Source of the DNA: CAYMUC01 sp964471865
Lineage (GTDB): Bacteria; Actinomycetota; Acidimicrobiia; Acidimicrobiales; Ilumatobacteraceae
Length of the DNA: 38,550 bases
Assembly: GCA_964471865.1 (NCBI GenBank)
Contig: CAYYHU010000023.1
Coordinates: 1 to 38,550 of the forward strand
Direction of reading: 5' to 3'
Shown here: in pieces, positions 30,475-38,550 of the stretch
Position numbering within the stretch: position 1 is the first letter of the stretch
How the letters are laid out: each line of letters starts with the position of its first letter
Translations under genes and position numbers: made by a program
Notes under the pieces: model-generated
Told to the model about the DNA's origin: nothing
Seen by the model: only the letters and a program-made list of their open reading frames with translations
Database searches by the model: none

Positions 30475-32757
30475 GTGGCTGGAAGCATTCTCGGAAACCG
30501 CGTTCTTCGTAAAGAAGATCCGAAGTTCCTGACCACCGGAGGCGAGTACGTCGACGACATGCTCGACGAACCGCTTCTCGCCGGCGCCGCACATGTCACC
30601 TATGTGCGCTCCACCGTGGCCCACGGACGGATCCTGTCCATCGACACCTCCGATGCCCTGGCGATGCCGGGCGTCCTCGCGGTGTACACCGCGGCTGATC
30701 TCGGTCTCGAACCGCAGCCGGCGGTGTTCAACCCGATGGTGGCGCGCACACTGCTCGCCAGCGACAAGGTCCGCTATGTCGGCGAGCCCGTGGCCGTGGT
30801 GATCACCGAGCACCGCGATCAGGGCGAGGACGCCGCCGAAGCGGTCATCGTGGACTACGACATTCTCGAAGCCCTCGTCGATATCGAAGCTGCTGCGGCC
30901 TCCTCGACGCTCATCTACGACAGCGCCGGGTCGAATGTCGTCTTCGATACGACGGCTCTGGGGATTCCGGAGATGACCGGGGACGATCTCTTCGCCGACT
31001 GTGAAGTCGTGGCCAAGGGACGCTTCGTCAACCAGCGCGTCGCTCCCTGCCCGCTCGAAGTGCGTGGCTCCGCGGTCGCCTGGGTCGATGGGCGGCTCTA
31101 TCAGTGGCTCTCCACCCAGCACGCGCAGGGAGCCCGTGACGCGATCGTCACGGCGAACGGTCTCGAAGGCTCCGATGTGCGGGTCATCACCCCCGATGTG
31201 GGAGGCGGTTTCGGAGCCAAGATCGGCACCTACCCCGAAGAGCTTCTCTTGGGACGTCTCTCCAAGGAACTGGGTCGGCCGCTGCGCTGGCGCGAAACGC
31301 GTTCGGAATCGATGGTCGGTCTCGGCCACGGTCGCGCCCAGGTCCAATACGTGACCATCGGCGGCACCCGCGATGGCCGCGTCACGCATTATGCGCTGCA
31401 GGTCTTCCAGGATTCGGGAGCCTTCGTGGACATGGGAACGATCCTCGCTCCCTTCATGACCCGGCCCATGGCCTCAGGGGTCTATGACATCCCCACCATC
31501 GAATGCCGCACCACCTCGGTGGTCACCAACACGACTCCCACCACCGCCTATCGCGGGGCGGGACGTCCCGAGGCGACAGCGGCGATCGAGCGGGCGATGG
31601 ACATCTTTGCGGCTGAGGTCGGGATGGATCCCGCCGAGGTGCGTCGCATCAACTTGATCAAGCCGTTCATGGAGCCCCACACCACCTCGATCGGTCAGAC
31701 CTATGACGTGGGCAACTACGAGGAGTCCCTCGACAAGGTGCTCGCGGCGGTCGACTATCCGGCGTTGCGTGCCGAACAGGCTCAGCGCCGGGCCTCAGGC
31801 GACGTGAAGCAGTTGGGTATCGGCGTCTCGGTGTATGTGGAGATCACCGGTGGGGTTCCCCCCATGGGCGAAGAAGCCAAGATCGAGGTGTCCGACAGTG
31901 GCCGCGCCGTGGTGTACACCGGAACCTCGCCTCATGGTCAGGGCCATGTGACGGCCTGGTCGATGATCGCTTCCTCCGAAACCGGCATCCCGCTCGATCA
32001 GATCGACGTCGTCTGGGGCGATACCGATCTGGTGCCCGTGGGTGGCGGCACGATGGGATCACGGTCCTTGCAACAGGGTGGAGCCGCGGTTCAACAAGCC
32101 GCCGTCGAACTCGTCGAGGCTGCCAAGCCGTTGGCTGCCCGACTGCTCGAAGCCGATGAGGCCGACGTCGTTCTCGACATCGAGCGGGGACTGTTCCATG
32201 TGGCCGGTACGCCAGCGGTGACGGTCACCTGGGGCGATGTGGCGGCGAGCACCGAGGGAGGCCTCAGCCAGGCCACCACGTTCTCGGCCTCGAGCGCGAC
32301 GTTCCCCTTCGGCGCTCACGTCGCCGTGGTCGAAGTCGATGTGGAAACCGGACAGGTGCGCCATCTGCGTCACGTGGCCTGCGATGACGCCGGCCGGGTC
32401 CTGAACCCGACGCTGCTCGAAGGCCAGATCCACGGTGGTGTGGCTCAGGGAACCGCTCAGGCCCTGCTCGAAGAGGTGCGCTACGACGACGACGGCAACC
32501 CGATCACGTCGAACCTCGCCGACTACGCCTTCATCTCGGCGGCGGAATTGCCCAGTTTCGAGGTCATCCACATGGAGACCCCGACTCCGGTCAACCCCCT
32601 CGGCGCCAAGGGCATCGGCGAGTCCGGCACCATCGGGTCGACTCCGGCGGTGCAGTCCGCCGTGGTGGACGCGCTCGCCCATCTCGGTGTTCGCCATGTC
32701 GACATGCCCGCGACGGCCGAGCGGGTCTGGACAGCGATCGCGAACGCCCGCACCTGA
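30475..32757 (+). CDS. Xanthine dehydrogenase family molybdopterin subunit, form II CoxL-like
   Basis: 760 residues, large subunit of a molybdenum hydroxylase. The N-terminal fold is ILGNRVLRKEDPKFLTTGGE; molybdopterin segments include VGGGFGAKIGTYPEELL and the active-site loop AYRGAGR (358-364). That loop is the form II signature, while true CO dehydrogenase (form I) has AYxCSFR. The general-base Glu is in KGIGESGT (E716). The substrate is unknown; aldehydes, purines and other heteroaromatics are oxidised by relatives. GTG start with GGGGGG 6 bases upstream. No medium or small subunit follows, so it must use partners encoded elsewhere, perhaps the coxS at 37594. Confidence 0.93.
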   Translation: MAGSILGNRVLRKEDPKFLTTGGEYVDDMLDEPLLAGAAHVTYVRSTVAHGRILSIDTSDALAMPGVLAVYTAADLGLEPQPAVFNPMVARTLLASDKVRYVGEPVAVVITEHRDQGEDAAEAVIVDYDILEALVDIEAAAASSTLIYDSAGSNVVFDTTALGIPEMTGDDLFADCEVVAKGRFVNQRVAPCPLEVRGSAVAWVDGRLYQWLSTQHAQGARDAIVTANGLEGSDVRVITPDVGGGFGAKIGTYPEELLLGRLSKELGRPLRWRETRSESMVGLGHGRAQVQYVTIGGTRDGRVTHYALQVFQDSGAFVDMGTILAPFMTRPMASGVYDIPTIECRTTSVVTNTTPTTAYRGAGRPEATAAIERAMDIFAAEVGMDPAEVRRINLIKPFMEPHTTSIGQTYDVGNYEESLDKVLAAVDYPALRAEQAQRRASGDVKQLGIGVSVYVEITGGVPPMGEEAKIEVSDSGRAVVYTGTSPHGQGHVTAWSMIASSETGIPLDQIDVVWGDTDLVPVGGGTMGSRSLQQGGAAVQQAAVELVEAAKPLAARLLEADEADVVLDIERGLFHVAGTPAVTVTWGDVAASTEGGLSQATTFSASSATFPFGAHVAVVEVDVETGQVRHLRHVACDDAGRVLNPTLLEGQIHGGVAQGTAQALLEEVRYDDDGNPITSNLADYAFISAAELPSFEVIHMETPTPVNPLGAKGIGESGTIGSTPAVQSAVVDALAHLGVRHVDMPATAERVWTAIANART

Positions 32758-32764
32758 TCTCCAC

Positions 32765-32790
32765 GCCAGGGCTCGACTGTGGGCCCTGGC
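32765..32790 (+). terminator. Hairpin after the orphan coxL gene
   Basis: GCCAGGGC-N10-GCCCTGGC, a perfect 8-bp stem starting 7 bases after the stop. No T-tract. A further hairpin CCACCA-TCGTG-TGGTGG lies at 32911-32927 in the same 261-base space. Confidence 0.5.
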
Positions 32791-33005
32791 ACCGGGGACC
32801 ACCCTGTTGCGAGAGCGCCGTGACACAACCGCGTTGACACCACGGGGCTGATACGACCGGCGGTGACATGACCGCGGCTTCGTGTCCATCGTGGAGGCGC
32901 CAAATGGCAACCACCATCGTGTGGTGGCCACGGTGTCGGGGTCGCTTATACGCGCGTCGATCTCCTCGCCTGGGCCTGTGCGTCACGTTGTCACCGCGAT
33001 GCTTG

Positions 33006-33011
33006 TAGCGT
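33006..33011 (+). promoter_or_regulatory. -10 box of the ABC exporter operon
   Basis: TAGCGT ends 7 bases before GTG 33019, the same spacing as metG and the dehydratase gene. It supports GTG 33019 over GTG 33010. Confidence 0.5.
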
Positions 33012-33018
33012 GCACAGA

Positions 33019-33968
<950 letters not shown>

Positions 33969-33972
<4 letters not shown>

Positions 33973-34787
33973 CCGCCACCGTCACCGGCCCCGTCACCAT
34001 GGCGCGGACCCGATCGATCACCTGGCGCCAGTACCGCACCATGTCGAAACGGTCGATCCTCGCGATCGCCCGTCAACCGGCGCTGGTGCTGCCTTCGCTG
34101 ATCTTTCCGCTGTTCTTCGCGGCGCTGGGCACGTCCTCGTTCAACCGGGCCACGGGACTACCCGGCTTCCCCCAAGTCGACTCGTTCTTGGATTTCGCCC
34201 TCGCCGGCACGATCGTGCAGGGGATCCTCTTTGGATCCACCACCGGGGCGGCTGCACTCGCCACCGATATCGAGACCGGTTTCTTCGATCGGCTCTTGGC
34301 CTCACCGGCCTCGCGTCTCAGCGTGCTCGTGGGTCGTCTTGCAGGGGCGAGCGCGTTCGGAGCCTTTCAGACCGCGGTGTTCACCCTGTTGCTGCTCCCC
34401 TTCGGAGTCAGCATCAAGTCGGGGATCGCGGGCTTCGCAGTCATGCTGATCGGAGGGGCTCTCACCGGATTGGCCTTTGGAGCGCTCCTCGCAGCGATGG
34501 CGCTACGAACCGGATCCTCCGAAGCGGTTCAGGGCACCTTCCCGTTGTTGTTCATCTTGTTGTTCTTCTCGAGTGCGTTCTTTCCCCGCGAGACGATGTC
34601 GGGGATCTACGCGACGATCGCAGACGTCAATCCGGTGTCGTATCTCGTCGAGGGACTGCGCTCGCTGGTGATCGAGGGTTGGAGTGCAACCGCCGTGGCC
34701 GAAACCGTCGCGATCCCCGCAGCGATCGCCGTGTTCACCCTGACCTTGAGCCGCATGGCTCTAGATGCGCGAGTGAGGGCCCGATGA
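33969..34787 (+). CDS. ABC-2 type permease, DrrB-like (first)
   Basis: 272 residues, six predicted helices. Hallmarks are the N-terminal amphipathic RQPALVLPSLIFPLFFAALG, FLDFALAGTIVQGILFGSTT, the ETGFFDRLLASPASRLSVLV loop (ABC-2 family E+GT/D-RLL element) and FPRETMSGIYATIADVNPVS YLVEGLR near the end. Half of a heterodimeric membrane channel. Start GTG overlaps the ATPase stop (GTGA); its own stop overlaps the next ATG. Confidence 0.92.
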
Positions 34788-35593
34788 CCGCTGTGACCCC
34801 ATCTCCGGTGATCGCTACGACATCACCGGCGCCGGTGCTGCGCTGCGCTCGGGCACTCGCGACGCGCAGTCTGCGCAACATCCGCCGAATGCCGGCGGCG
34901 TTCTTTCCGGCATTGCTGATGCCGGTGTTCCAAGCCATCGCGTTTTCGGGCACGTTCTTCGCGATCACCCAGATTCCCAGCTTTCCCACTGACCGGTCGA
35001 TCAACTGGTTCCTGCCTCTGGGTGTGTGCATGGGGTCGGCCTTTGGCGGGATCGGCGTCGGGTTCTCCACGATTCGCGACCTCGAATCGGGGTTCTACGA
35101 CCGTTTACGCATGGCGCCCACTCCCCGTTCGGCACTGCTGCTCGGACCGCTGCTGTCGGCATGGTTTCGCGCCACGCTGATCGTGATCGTGGTGACGATC
35201 GTGGGTCTGATCGCCGGAGCGCGCCCGACCTCGGGTATCGCGGCGCTCGGCCCGTTGTTGTTGGCGGGTTGGGGCATCGCGACGATTGCGACGGGCTGGG
35301 GTCTCGGACTCGCCTACCGATTTCGGGACATGCGCGGTGCCGCGGTCATGCAGTTGTCGATGTTCTTGACGATGTTTCTGACCTCGGCCCAGACCCCCAT
35401 CGACATCATGCAGGGGTGGCTCCCCCATGTGGCCCGCATCAACCCGTTGACCTATGTGTTGGATCTCGCTCGCCAGGGATTCCTCGCCGGGCTGTCCTGG
35501 GATGCGACCTGGAAAGGCCTCCTGGCCGCAATGGGACTGTCGGCGTTGACGATGGCCTTCGCTCGGCGCGGCCTCGACCGTCTCGACGGCTGA
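34784..35593 (+). CDS. ABC-2 type permease, DrrC-like (second)
   Basis: 269 residues, about six helices, same family as the preceding permease: RRMPAAFFPALLMPVFQAIA, LESGFYDRLRMAPTPRSALL and MQGWLPHVARINPLTYVLDL AR. The frame is open upstream, but ATG 34784 in an ATGA overlap gives the proper start. Together with the two preceding genes it forms a complete three-gene exporter. Convergent with the LarA-like gene, only 28 bases between stops. Confidence 0.91.
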   Translation: MTAVTPSPVIATTSPAPVLRCARALATRSLRNIRRMPAAFFPALLMPVFQAIAFSGTFFAITQIPSFPTDRSINWFLPLGVCMGSAFGGIGVGFSTIRDLESGFYDRLRMAPTPRSALLLGPLLSAWFRATLIVIVVTIVGLIAGARPTSGIAALGPLLLAGWGIATIATGWGLGLAYRFRDMRGAAVMQLSMFLTMFLTSAQTPIDIMQGWLPHVARINPLTYVLDLARQGFLAGLSWDATWKGLLAAMGLSALTMAFARRGLDRLDG

Positions 35594-35621
35594 GCCCACC
35601 GGCTCTCCGCCCCGGTCCCCA

Positions 35622-36932
35622 TCACAGGACGGGTTCCACCCCGGCGGGCAGATCGGCCAACAACGCGTCTGACACCCAACACCGTTGGAGATGCAACGTC
35701 GAGGTGATGCGCACGACCCGTTTGGGTTCATGAGGACCACGCCCACACATCGACAACGCCGCTTTGATGCACGACTCGACGTCGGGCAACACCATGGGCA
35801 GACGAGCCCGGCGCATTCCCGAAGGCCCGGCGGTGAAACAGTTCAGATAGGTCGTGGGCCAGTCGATCCGGTTCGCGATCTCGGCCGGGATGAAATCGGC
35901 GAAGCCGATCCCCAACACGTTGCCTCCCGTGGCCTCGGTCAAACCTGCGAGCACGATCGCGTTGATCACCGGCGAGTCGAGATCGGCGAGCCCGGGCACC
36001 CAGAAACGCCCCGTCACATTGGGATCCATCGTCGTGCCGGAGATGTCTTTGCCGCCCCGGTCCACGATCAAGACATCGATCTGATCAAAAGGCAGCGGCG
36101 GCACCAAGGCTCGAGCCCGTTCGGTGAGTTCCACCTCGGGTGAACCCCCCACATCCTGGGCGCTCAACGCGGCGATCTCGACCACCGCCCCCGAGGCCGA
36201 TTCGATGGTGGTGACCCCACCCAAGAGCCGTCCCGTGGCCCGAAGCGCCGCAATGCCCTCGAGGAGTCGGTCTCGCATCTGGACCGGACCACAGGAATGG
36301 ATCTGAGCGGCACCGGGCTGCTTGCCGAAGCCGACCACCGCCATCTTGGTGCAGCCACTCTCGACGGGACCTTTGAAACACGTATGAGGTTTGGTCCGGT
36401 TCACCGGCAGGATCACATCGGCCTGGGCGGCATGGCGATCCAGATACAACGGCATCCCGGCATCGGTGCGAGCGACCTCGACGACGTCCATGGTCGAACG
36501 GATGTCCGCCCCCACACTGTCGCTCGTCACCCCCAACGTGGCGAGCATGCGTTCCTGTCCCTCAGCAGTACCGCCCCCATGACTACCCATTGCGGGGACG
36601 ACGAAGGGATCACCTCCCAGATCCCTCAGCCCGGCGATCACCCCTCGCAAGAGCGCCACGCGGTCGGTGAGGCCGCGCGACCCTCCCCCCACCGCCACGG
36701 TGGTTCCCGTCGTGACTCGATCGGCGAAGCGTTCGCGCACGCACCGGCGCGCCTCGGCCTCGACATCGCTGACGGGAACGGGATCGGGCACGGGGAGACG
36801 AACCTCGGTGAGTTCGGGGATCTCGAGATCGGGCGCGAAAGGCAACACGACCCCGCGTGCCAACGCGTCCCAGGACGTCGAGTTCAGCGGCGACGATTCG
36901 CCCGAGAATGGCTGTGTGACGGGATCCACCAT
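35622..36932 (-). CDS. LarA-like (lactate racemase N-domain, DUF2088-type) protein
   Basis: 436 residues. Contains VAVGGGSRGLTDRVALLRGV, PFVVPAMGSHGGGTAEGQER, LPVNRTKPHTCFKGPVESGC and TKMAVVGFGKQPGAAQIHS, which is the LarA fold. H118, H183, K196 and H212 fall close to the spacing of the LarA residues H108, H174, K184 and H200 that bind the nickel-pincer cofactor, so it may be a racemase or epimerase of an unknown 2-hydroxyacid. No larB, larC or larE cofactor genes are here. GGGAG lies 9 bases before the ATG. Divergent from the small membrane protein, with 76 bases between starts. Confidence 0.82.
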   Translation of the reverse strand: MVDPVTQPFSGESSPLNSTSWDALARGVVLPFAPDLEIPELTEVRLPVPDPVPVSDVEAEARRCVRERFADRVTTGTTVAVGGGSRGLTDRVALLRGVIAGLRDLGGDPFVVPAMGSHGGGTAEGQERMLATLGVTSDSVGADIRSTMDVVEVARTDAGMPLYLDRHAAQADVILPVNRTKPHTCFKGPVESGCTKMAVVGFGKQPGAAQIHSCGPVQMRDRLLEGIAALRATGRLLGGVTTIESASGAVVEIAALSAQDVGGSPEVELTERARALVPPLPFDQIDVLIVDRGGKDISGTTMDPNVTGRFWVPGLADLDSPVINAIVLAGLTEATGGNVLGIGFADFIPAEIANRIDWPTTYLNCFTAGPSGMRRARLPMVLPDVESCIKAALSMCGRGPHEPKRVVRITSTLHLQRCWVSDALLADLPAGVEPVL

Positions 36933-36996
36933 GTCGGCATGCTCCCATGTCGAATGGGGCGAGTGTCGCCACCGTGAACCGAGCCGGCACGGGCGT

Positions 36997-37002
36997 TAGG
37001 GT
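36997..37002 (+). promoter_or_regulatory. -10 box of the small membrane protein gene
   Basis: TAGGGT ends 6 bases before GTG 37009; no Shine-Dalgarno sequence. Same hexamer as before ychF. Confidence 0.45.
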
Positions 37003-37008
37003 GGAGAC

Positions 37009-37413
37009 GTGGCAGTGCGACCGATCTGCGAGACCGAGACGACCTCGGTGACTCTCACCCGCGCTGATGTGATCATGCGGCGCATCCTGCGCATCGGCAA
37101 CGATCCCGGTGGAGTCACTGCTGCTGAGGCTCGAGCCGCGTTTCGCACCTCGATCCTGGTGTCGACGGTGCGGTGTCTACTCACCTACATCGTGTTGCCC
37201 TTCATCGTGCCGGCGGTCGGTTTCGCCACCGGGGTCGGCCCGGCGGTCTCGATTCTGATCTCGGCGGTCGCGATCTATTTCCTCGTGGGATCCATGCGCC
37301 GGTTCTGGCGGGTGCATCACGCCAAACGGTGGCATTACACGTCCTTGGCGCTGCTCGTGGGCGCTCTCCTCATCGTCGGCTCGGTGTTCGACGTGATCAA
37401 CCTCGTGTCCTGA
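37009..37413 (+). CDS. Small membrane protein of unknown function
   Basis: 134 residues, not recognised. A 45-residue polar N-terminus (TRADVIMRRILRIGNDPGGV TAAEARAAFR) is followed by three likely helices: about 48-72 (ILVSTVRCLLTYIVLPFIVP), 76-94 (GVGPAVSILISAVAIYFLVG) and 110-130 (TSLALLVGALLIVGSVFDVI). A basic, aromatic loop RRFWRVHHAKRWHYTS lies between helices 2 and 3. Divergent from the LarA-like gene, sharing its promoter region, but no functional link can be shown. Confidence 0.72.
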   Translation: MAVRPICETETTSVTLTRADVIMRRILRIGNDPGGVTAAEARAAFRTSILVSTVRCLLTYIVLPFIVPAVGFATGVGPAVSILISAVAIYFLVGSMRRFWRVHHAKRWHYTSLALLVGALLIVGSVFDVINLVS

Positions 37414-37552
37414 CCCGGTCCACCCGCCGAATCGCACCCCTCGAGACCCGCCTCCCGGCGAGGCGCTGGGGACCTGGTCGAACCCGGTGACGGCCATCTG
37501 AACCGCTCGGGTATCGCCAGGGTCGCGAAATGGGGCATGATGGAGGTCTCGA

Positions 37553-37573
37553 CAACCGGGGTCGGCCCGGTTG
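37553..37573 (+). promoter_or_regulatory. Leader hairpin before coxS
   Basis: CAACCGGG-GTCGG-CCCGGTTG, a perfect 8-bp stem, 6 bases before the AAGGGGG ribosome-binding site (37580-37586) of coxS. It could modulate translation or transcript stability. Confidence 0.4.
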
Positions 37574-37593
37574 CGGACCAAGGGGGTCACCGC

Positions 37594-38049
37594 GTGCAGA
37601 TCCGTGTCACCGTGAACGGCAGCGAACACACGAGCGATGTCGAGCCTCGCACGCTGCTCGTCAACTACCTGCGCGAACAGCTGGGCCTGACGGGTACGAA
37701 CATCGGCTGCGACACCTCGTCATGTGGCGCCTGCACCGTGCACGTGGATGGCGAATCCGCGAAGAGCTGCACGATGTTGGCCGTCCAGGCCGATGGCGCC
37801 TCGGTCACCACCATCGAAGGACTCGCCTCCAACGGCGACATGCATCCCATGCAGCAGGCCTTCATGGAACAGCATGGTCTGCAATGCGGGTACTGCACGC
37901 CGGGCATGGTGATGGCAGCGATCAGTCTGCTCGAAGAGAATCCGTCGCCCACCGAGGACGAGGTCCGTCTCGGGCTCGAGGGCAACCTGTGCCGCTGCAC
38001 GGGTTACCACAACATCGTCGCAGCGGTTCTGGCCGCCGCGGGGAGCTGA
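37594..38049 (+). CDS. coxS: CoxS-type [2Fe-2S] small subunit of a molybdenum hydroxylase
   Basis: 151 residues. The plant-type cluster uses C39, C44, C47 and C59 (GCDTSSCGACTVHVDG...SC); the second cluster uses C98, C101, C133 and C135 (QCGYCTPGMVM, GNLCRCTGYHNIV). Passes electrons from the Mo site to FAD. GTG 37594 is preferred because AAGGGGG lies 7 bases upstream and MQIRVTVNG is the family start; in-frame ATGs at 37537 and 37540 would place the leader hairpin inside the coding region. The next gene is a coxL-type subunit; no coxM is seen. Confidence 0.94.
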   Translation: MQIRVTVNGSEHTSDVEPRTLLVNYLREQLGLTGTNIGCDTSSCGACTVHVDGESAKSCTMLAVQADGASVTTIEGLASNGDMHPMQQAFMEQHGLQCGYCTPGMVMAAISLLEENPSPTEDEVRLGLEGNLCRCTGYHNIVAAVLAAAGS

Positions 38050-38055
38050 TCCGGC

Positions 38056-38126
38056 GCCCCGTACAGGGGCCGGGTCGATACGACATCAACAACCGACGAT
38101 CACCCGAACTGGGGTGTCGGGTGATC
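38056..38126 (+). promoter_or_regulatory. Two hairpins between coxS and coxL
   Basis: GCCCC-GTACA-GGGGC (38056-38070) follows the coxS stop. GATCACCCGA-N9-TCGGGTGATC (38098-38126) is a perfect 10-bp inverted repeat 25 bases before the coxL ATG. The first may attenuate read-through; the second could be an operator or a second hairpin. Confidence 0.45.
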
Positions 38127-38151
38127 ACGACGAGGCTGGGGGGCATTCGTC

Positions 38152-38550
38152 ATGACCGTCGTCGACGACAGCACTGCGACATCCGTGATCGGCACGCGCC
38201 GACTGCGCAAGGAGGATCCCGCACTTCTCACCGGTGAGGCGCGCTACACCGCCGATCTGGTCCTTCCCGGGGCCTTGCACCTCGCCGTGGTGCGCAGCCC
38301 CTACGCCCACGCCCGCATCCGCTCGATCGACACCGAGGCCGCCCGGAACGCACCCGGTGTCGTTGCGGTGTACACCGGGGCGGATCTCGCAAGCGACTGG
38401 GCGTCGCCGATGCCGTGTGCGTGGCCGGTGACGCCGGATATGAAGAATCCGGCCCACTATCCGATCGCGATCGACACGGCCGGTTATGTCGGTGACGGTG
38501 TGGCCGCACTGGTTGCGACCTCGGAGGTCGCGGCCCGCGCCGCCGCAGAG
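38152..38550 (+). CDS. Molybdenum hydroxylase large subunit (CoxL-type), 5' part, runs off the window
   Basis: 133 codons, open to the last base. The start ATG has GGGGGG 8 bases upstream. The protein begins MTVVDDSTATSVIGTRRLRK then EDPALLTGEARYTADLVLPG, LHLAVVRSPYAHARIRSIDT and VVAVYTGADL, the N-terminal domain of xanthine dehydrogenase/CoxL-type subunits, paralogous to the one at 30475 but divergent. The active-site loop lies beyond the edge, so form I or II cannot be decided. Likely the catalytic partner of the preceding coxS. Confidence 0.93.
   Translation, partial: MTVVDDSTATSVIGTRRLRKEDPALLTGEARYTADLVLPGALHLAVVRSPYAHARIRSIDTEAARNAPGVVAVYTGADLASDWASPMPCAWPVTPDMKNPAHYPIAIDTAGYVGDGVAALVATSEVAARAAAE

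Noticed and set aside
37537..37593. ATG 37537/37540 as the coxS start
   Set aside because: It would add 19 non-homologous residues and place an 8-bp hairpin in the coding region; GTG 37594 has a strong ribosome-binding site and the family N-terminus.

Overview
The window is a high-GC chromosomal segment from an actinobacterium, most likely an uncultured or draft-assembled member of the class Acidimicrobiia. The evidence for this is: the actinobacterial gene order metG-tatD-X-ksgA-ispE and glmU-prs-rplY-pth-mfd-(PPIase)-mazG-eno-ftsB; a CTC-type long L25 with an acidic tail; a mycobacterial-type bS22 mini-gene; a suf cluster with a Rieske ferredoxin between sufD and sufC; and many GTG/TTG starts with a TAnnnT box only 6-10 bases upstream (leaderless genes). 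It is mostly core genome with short intergenic spaces. No phage, IS element, transposase or CRISPR array is visible, and no gene-free stretch exceeds 300 bases. One 100-N assembly gap (8573-8672) lies inside a gene.

Layout. 1-1646 (minus): a translationally coupled operon of pterin-carbinolamine dehydratase, an MFS transporter and a YbaK/ProX-type deacylase cut by the window edge. 1790-2659: HtpX protease. 2793-6974 (minus): Fe-S cluster assembly, sufB, a Cys4 hypothetical protein, sufD, Rieske ferredoxin, sufC; sufB and sufD carry near-identical palindromic operators. 7148-8236: ychF. 8297-10218: a divergent pair, a copper-chaperone lipoprotein (PCu(A)C) against an ECF sigma factor and a membrane partner. 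10209-10433 (minus): infA. 10596-12621: DUF192, rsmI and a HAD phosphatase. 12644-17287: metG, tatD, a double-psi beta-barrel wall protein in the place where rpfB sits in mycobacteria, ksgA, ispE. 17412-18529 (minus): bS22 and a tandem universal stress protein. 18652-18723: tRNA-Gln(TTG). 18794-22405: glmU (short), prs, rplY, pth. 22465-30304: mfd, a parvulin lipoprotein, mazG, eno, a FtsB/DivIC-like protein.

The right end (30475-38550) is the accessory part: an orphan form II CoxL-type molybdenum hydroxylase large subunit, a DrrABC-type ABC-2 exporter, a LarA-like protein on the minus strand, a small membrane protein, then coxS and the start of a second coxL-type gene running off the edge. 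No medium (FAD) subunit and no maturation genes are in view, so the substrate of either hydroxylase cannot be named.

The most useful second-look items are the shared suf operator (two copies, 16 of 22 bases identical), the GlmU that stops before its acetyltransferase catalytic residues, the Met-rich repeat that probably caused the assembly gap in the copper chaperone, the DPBB protein replacing RpfB, the recurrent leaderless promoter signature, and the hairpins controlling the coxS-coxL junction. I did not find a convincing wholly new multi-gene system; these are local novelties inside a conventional chromosome.
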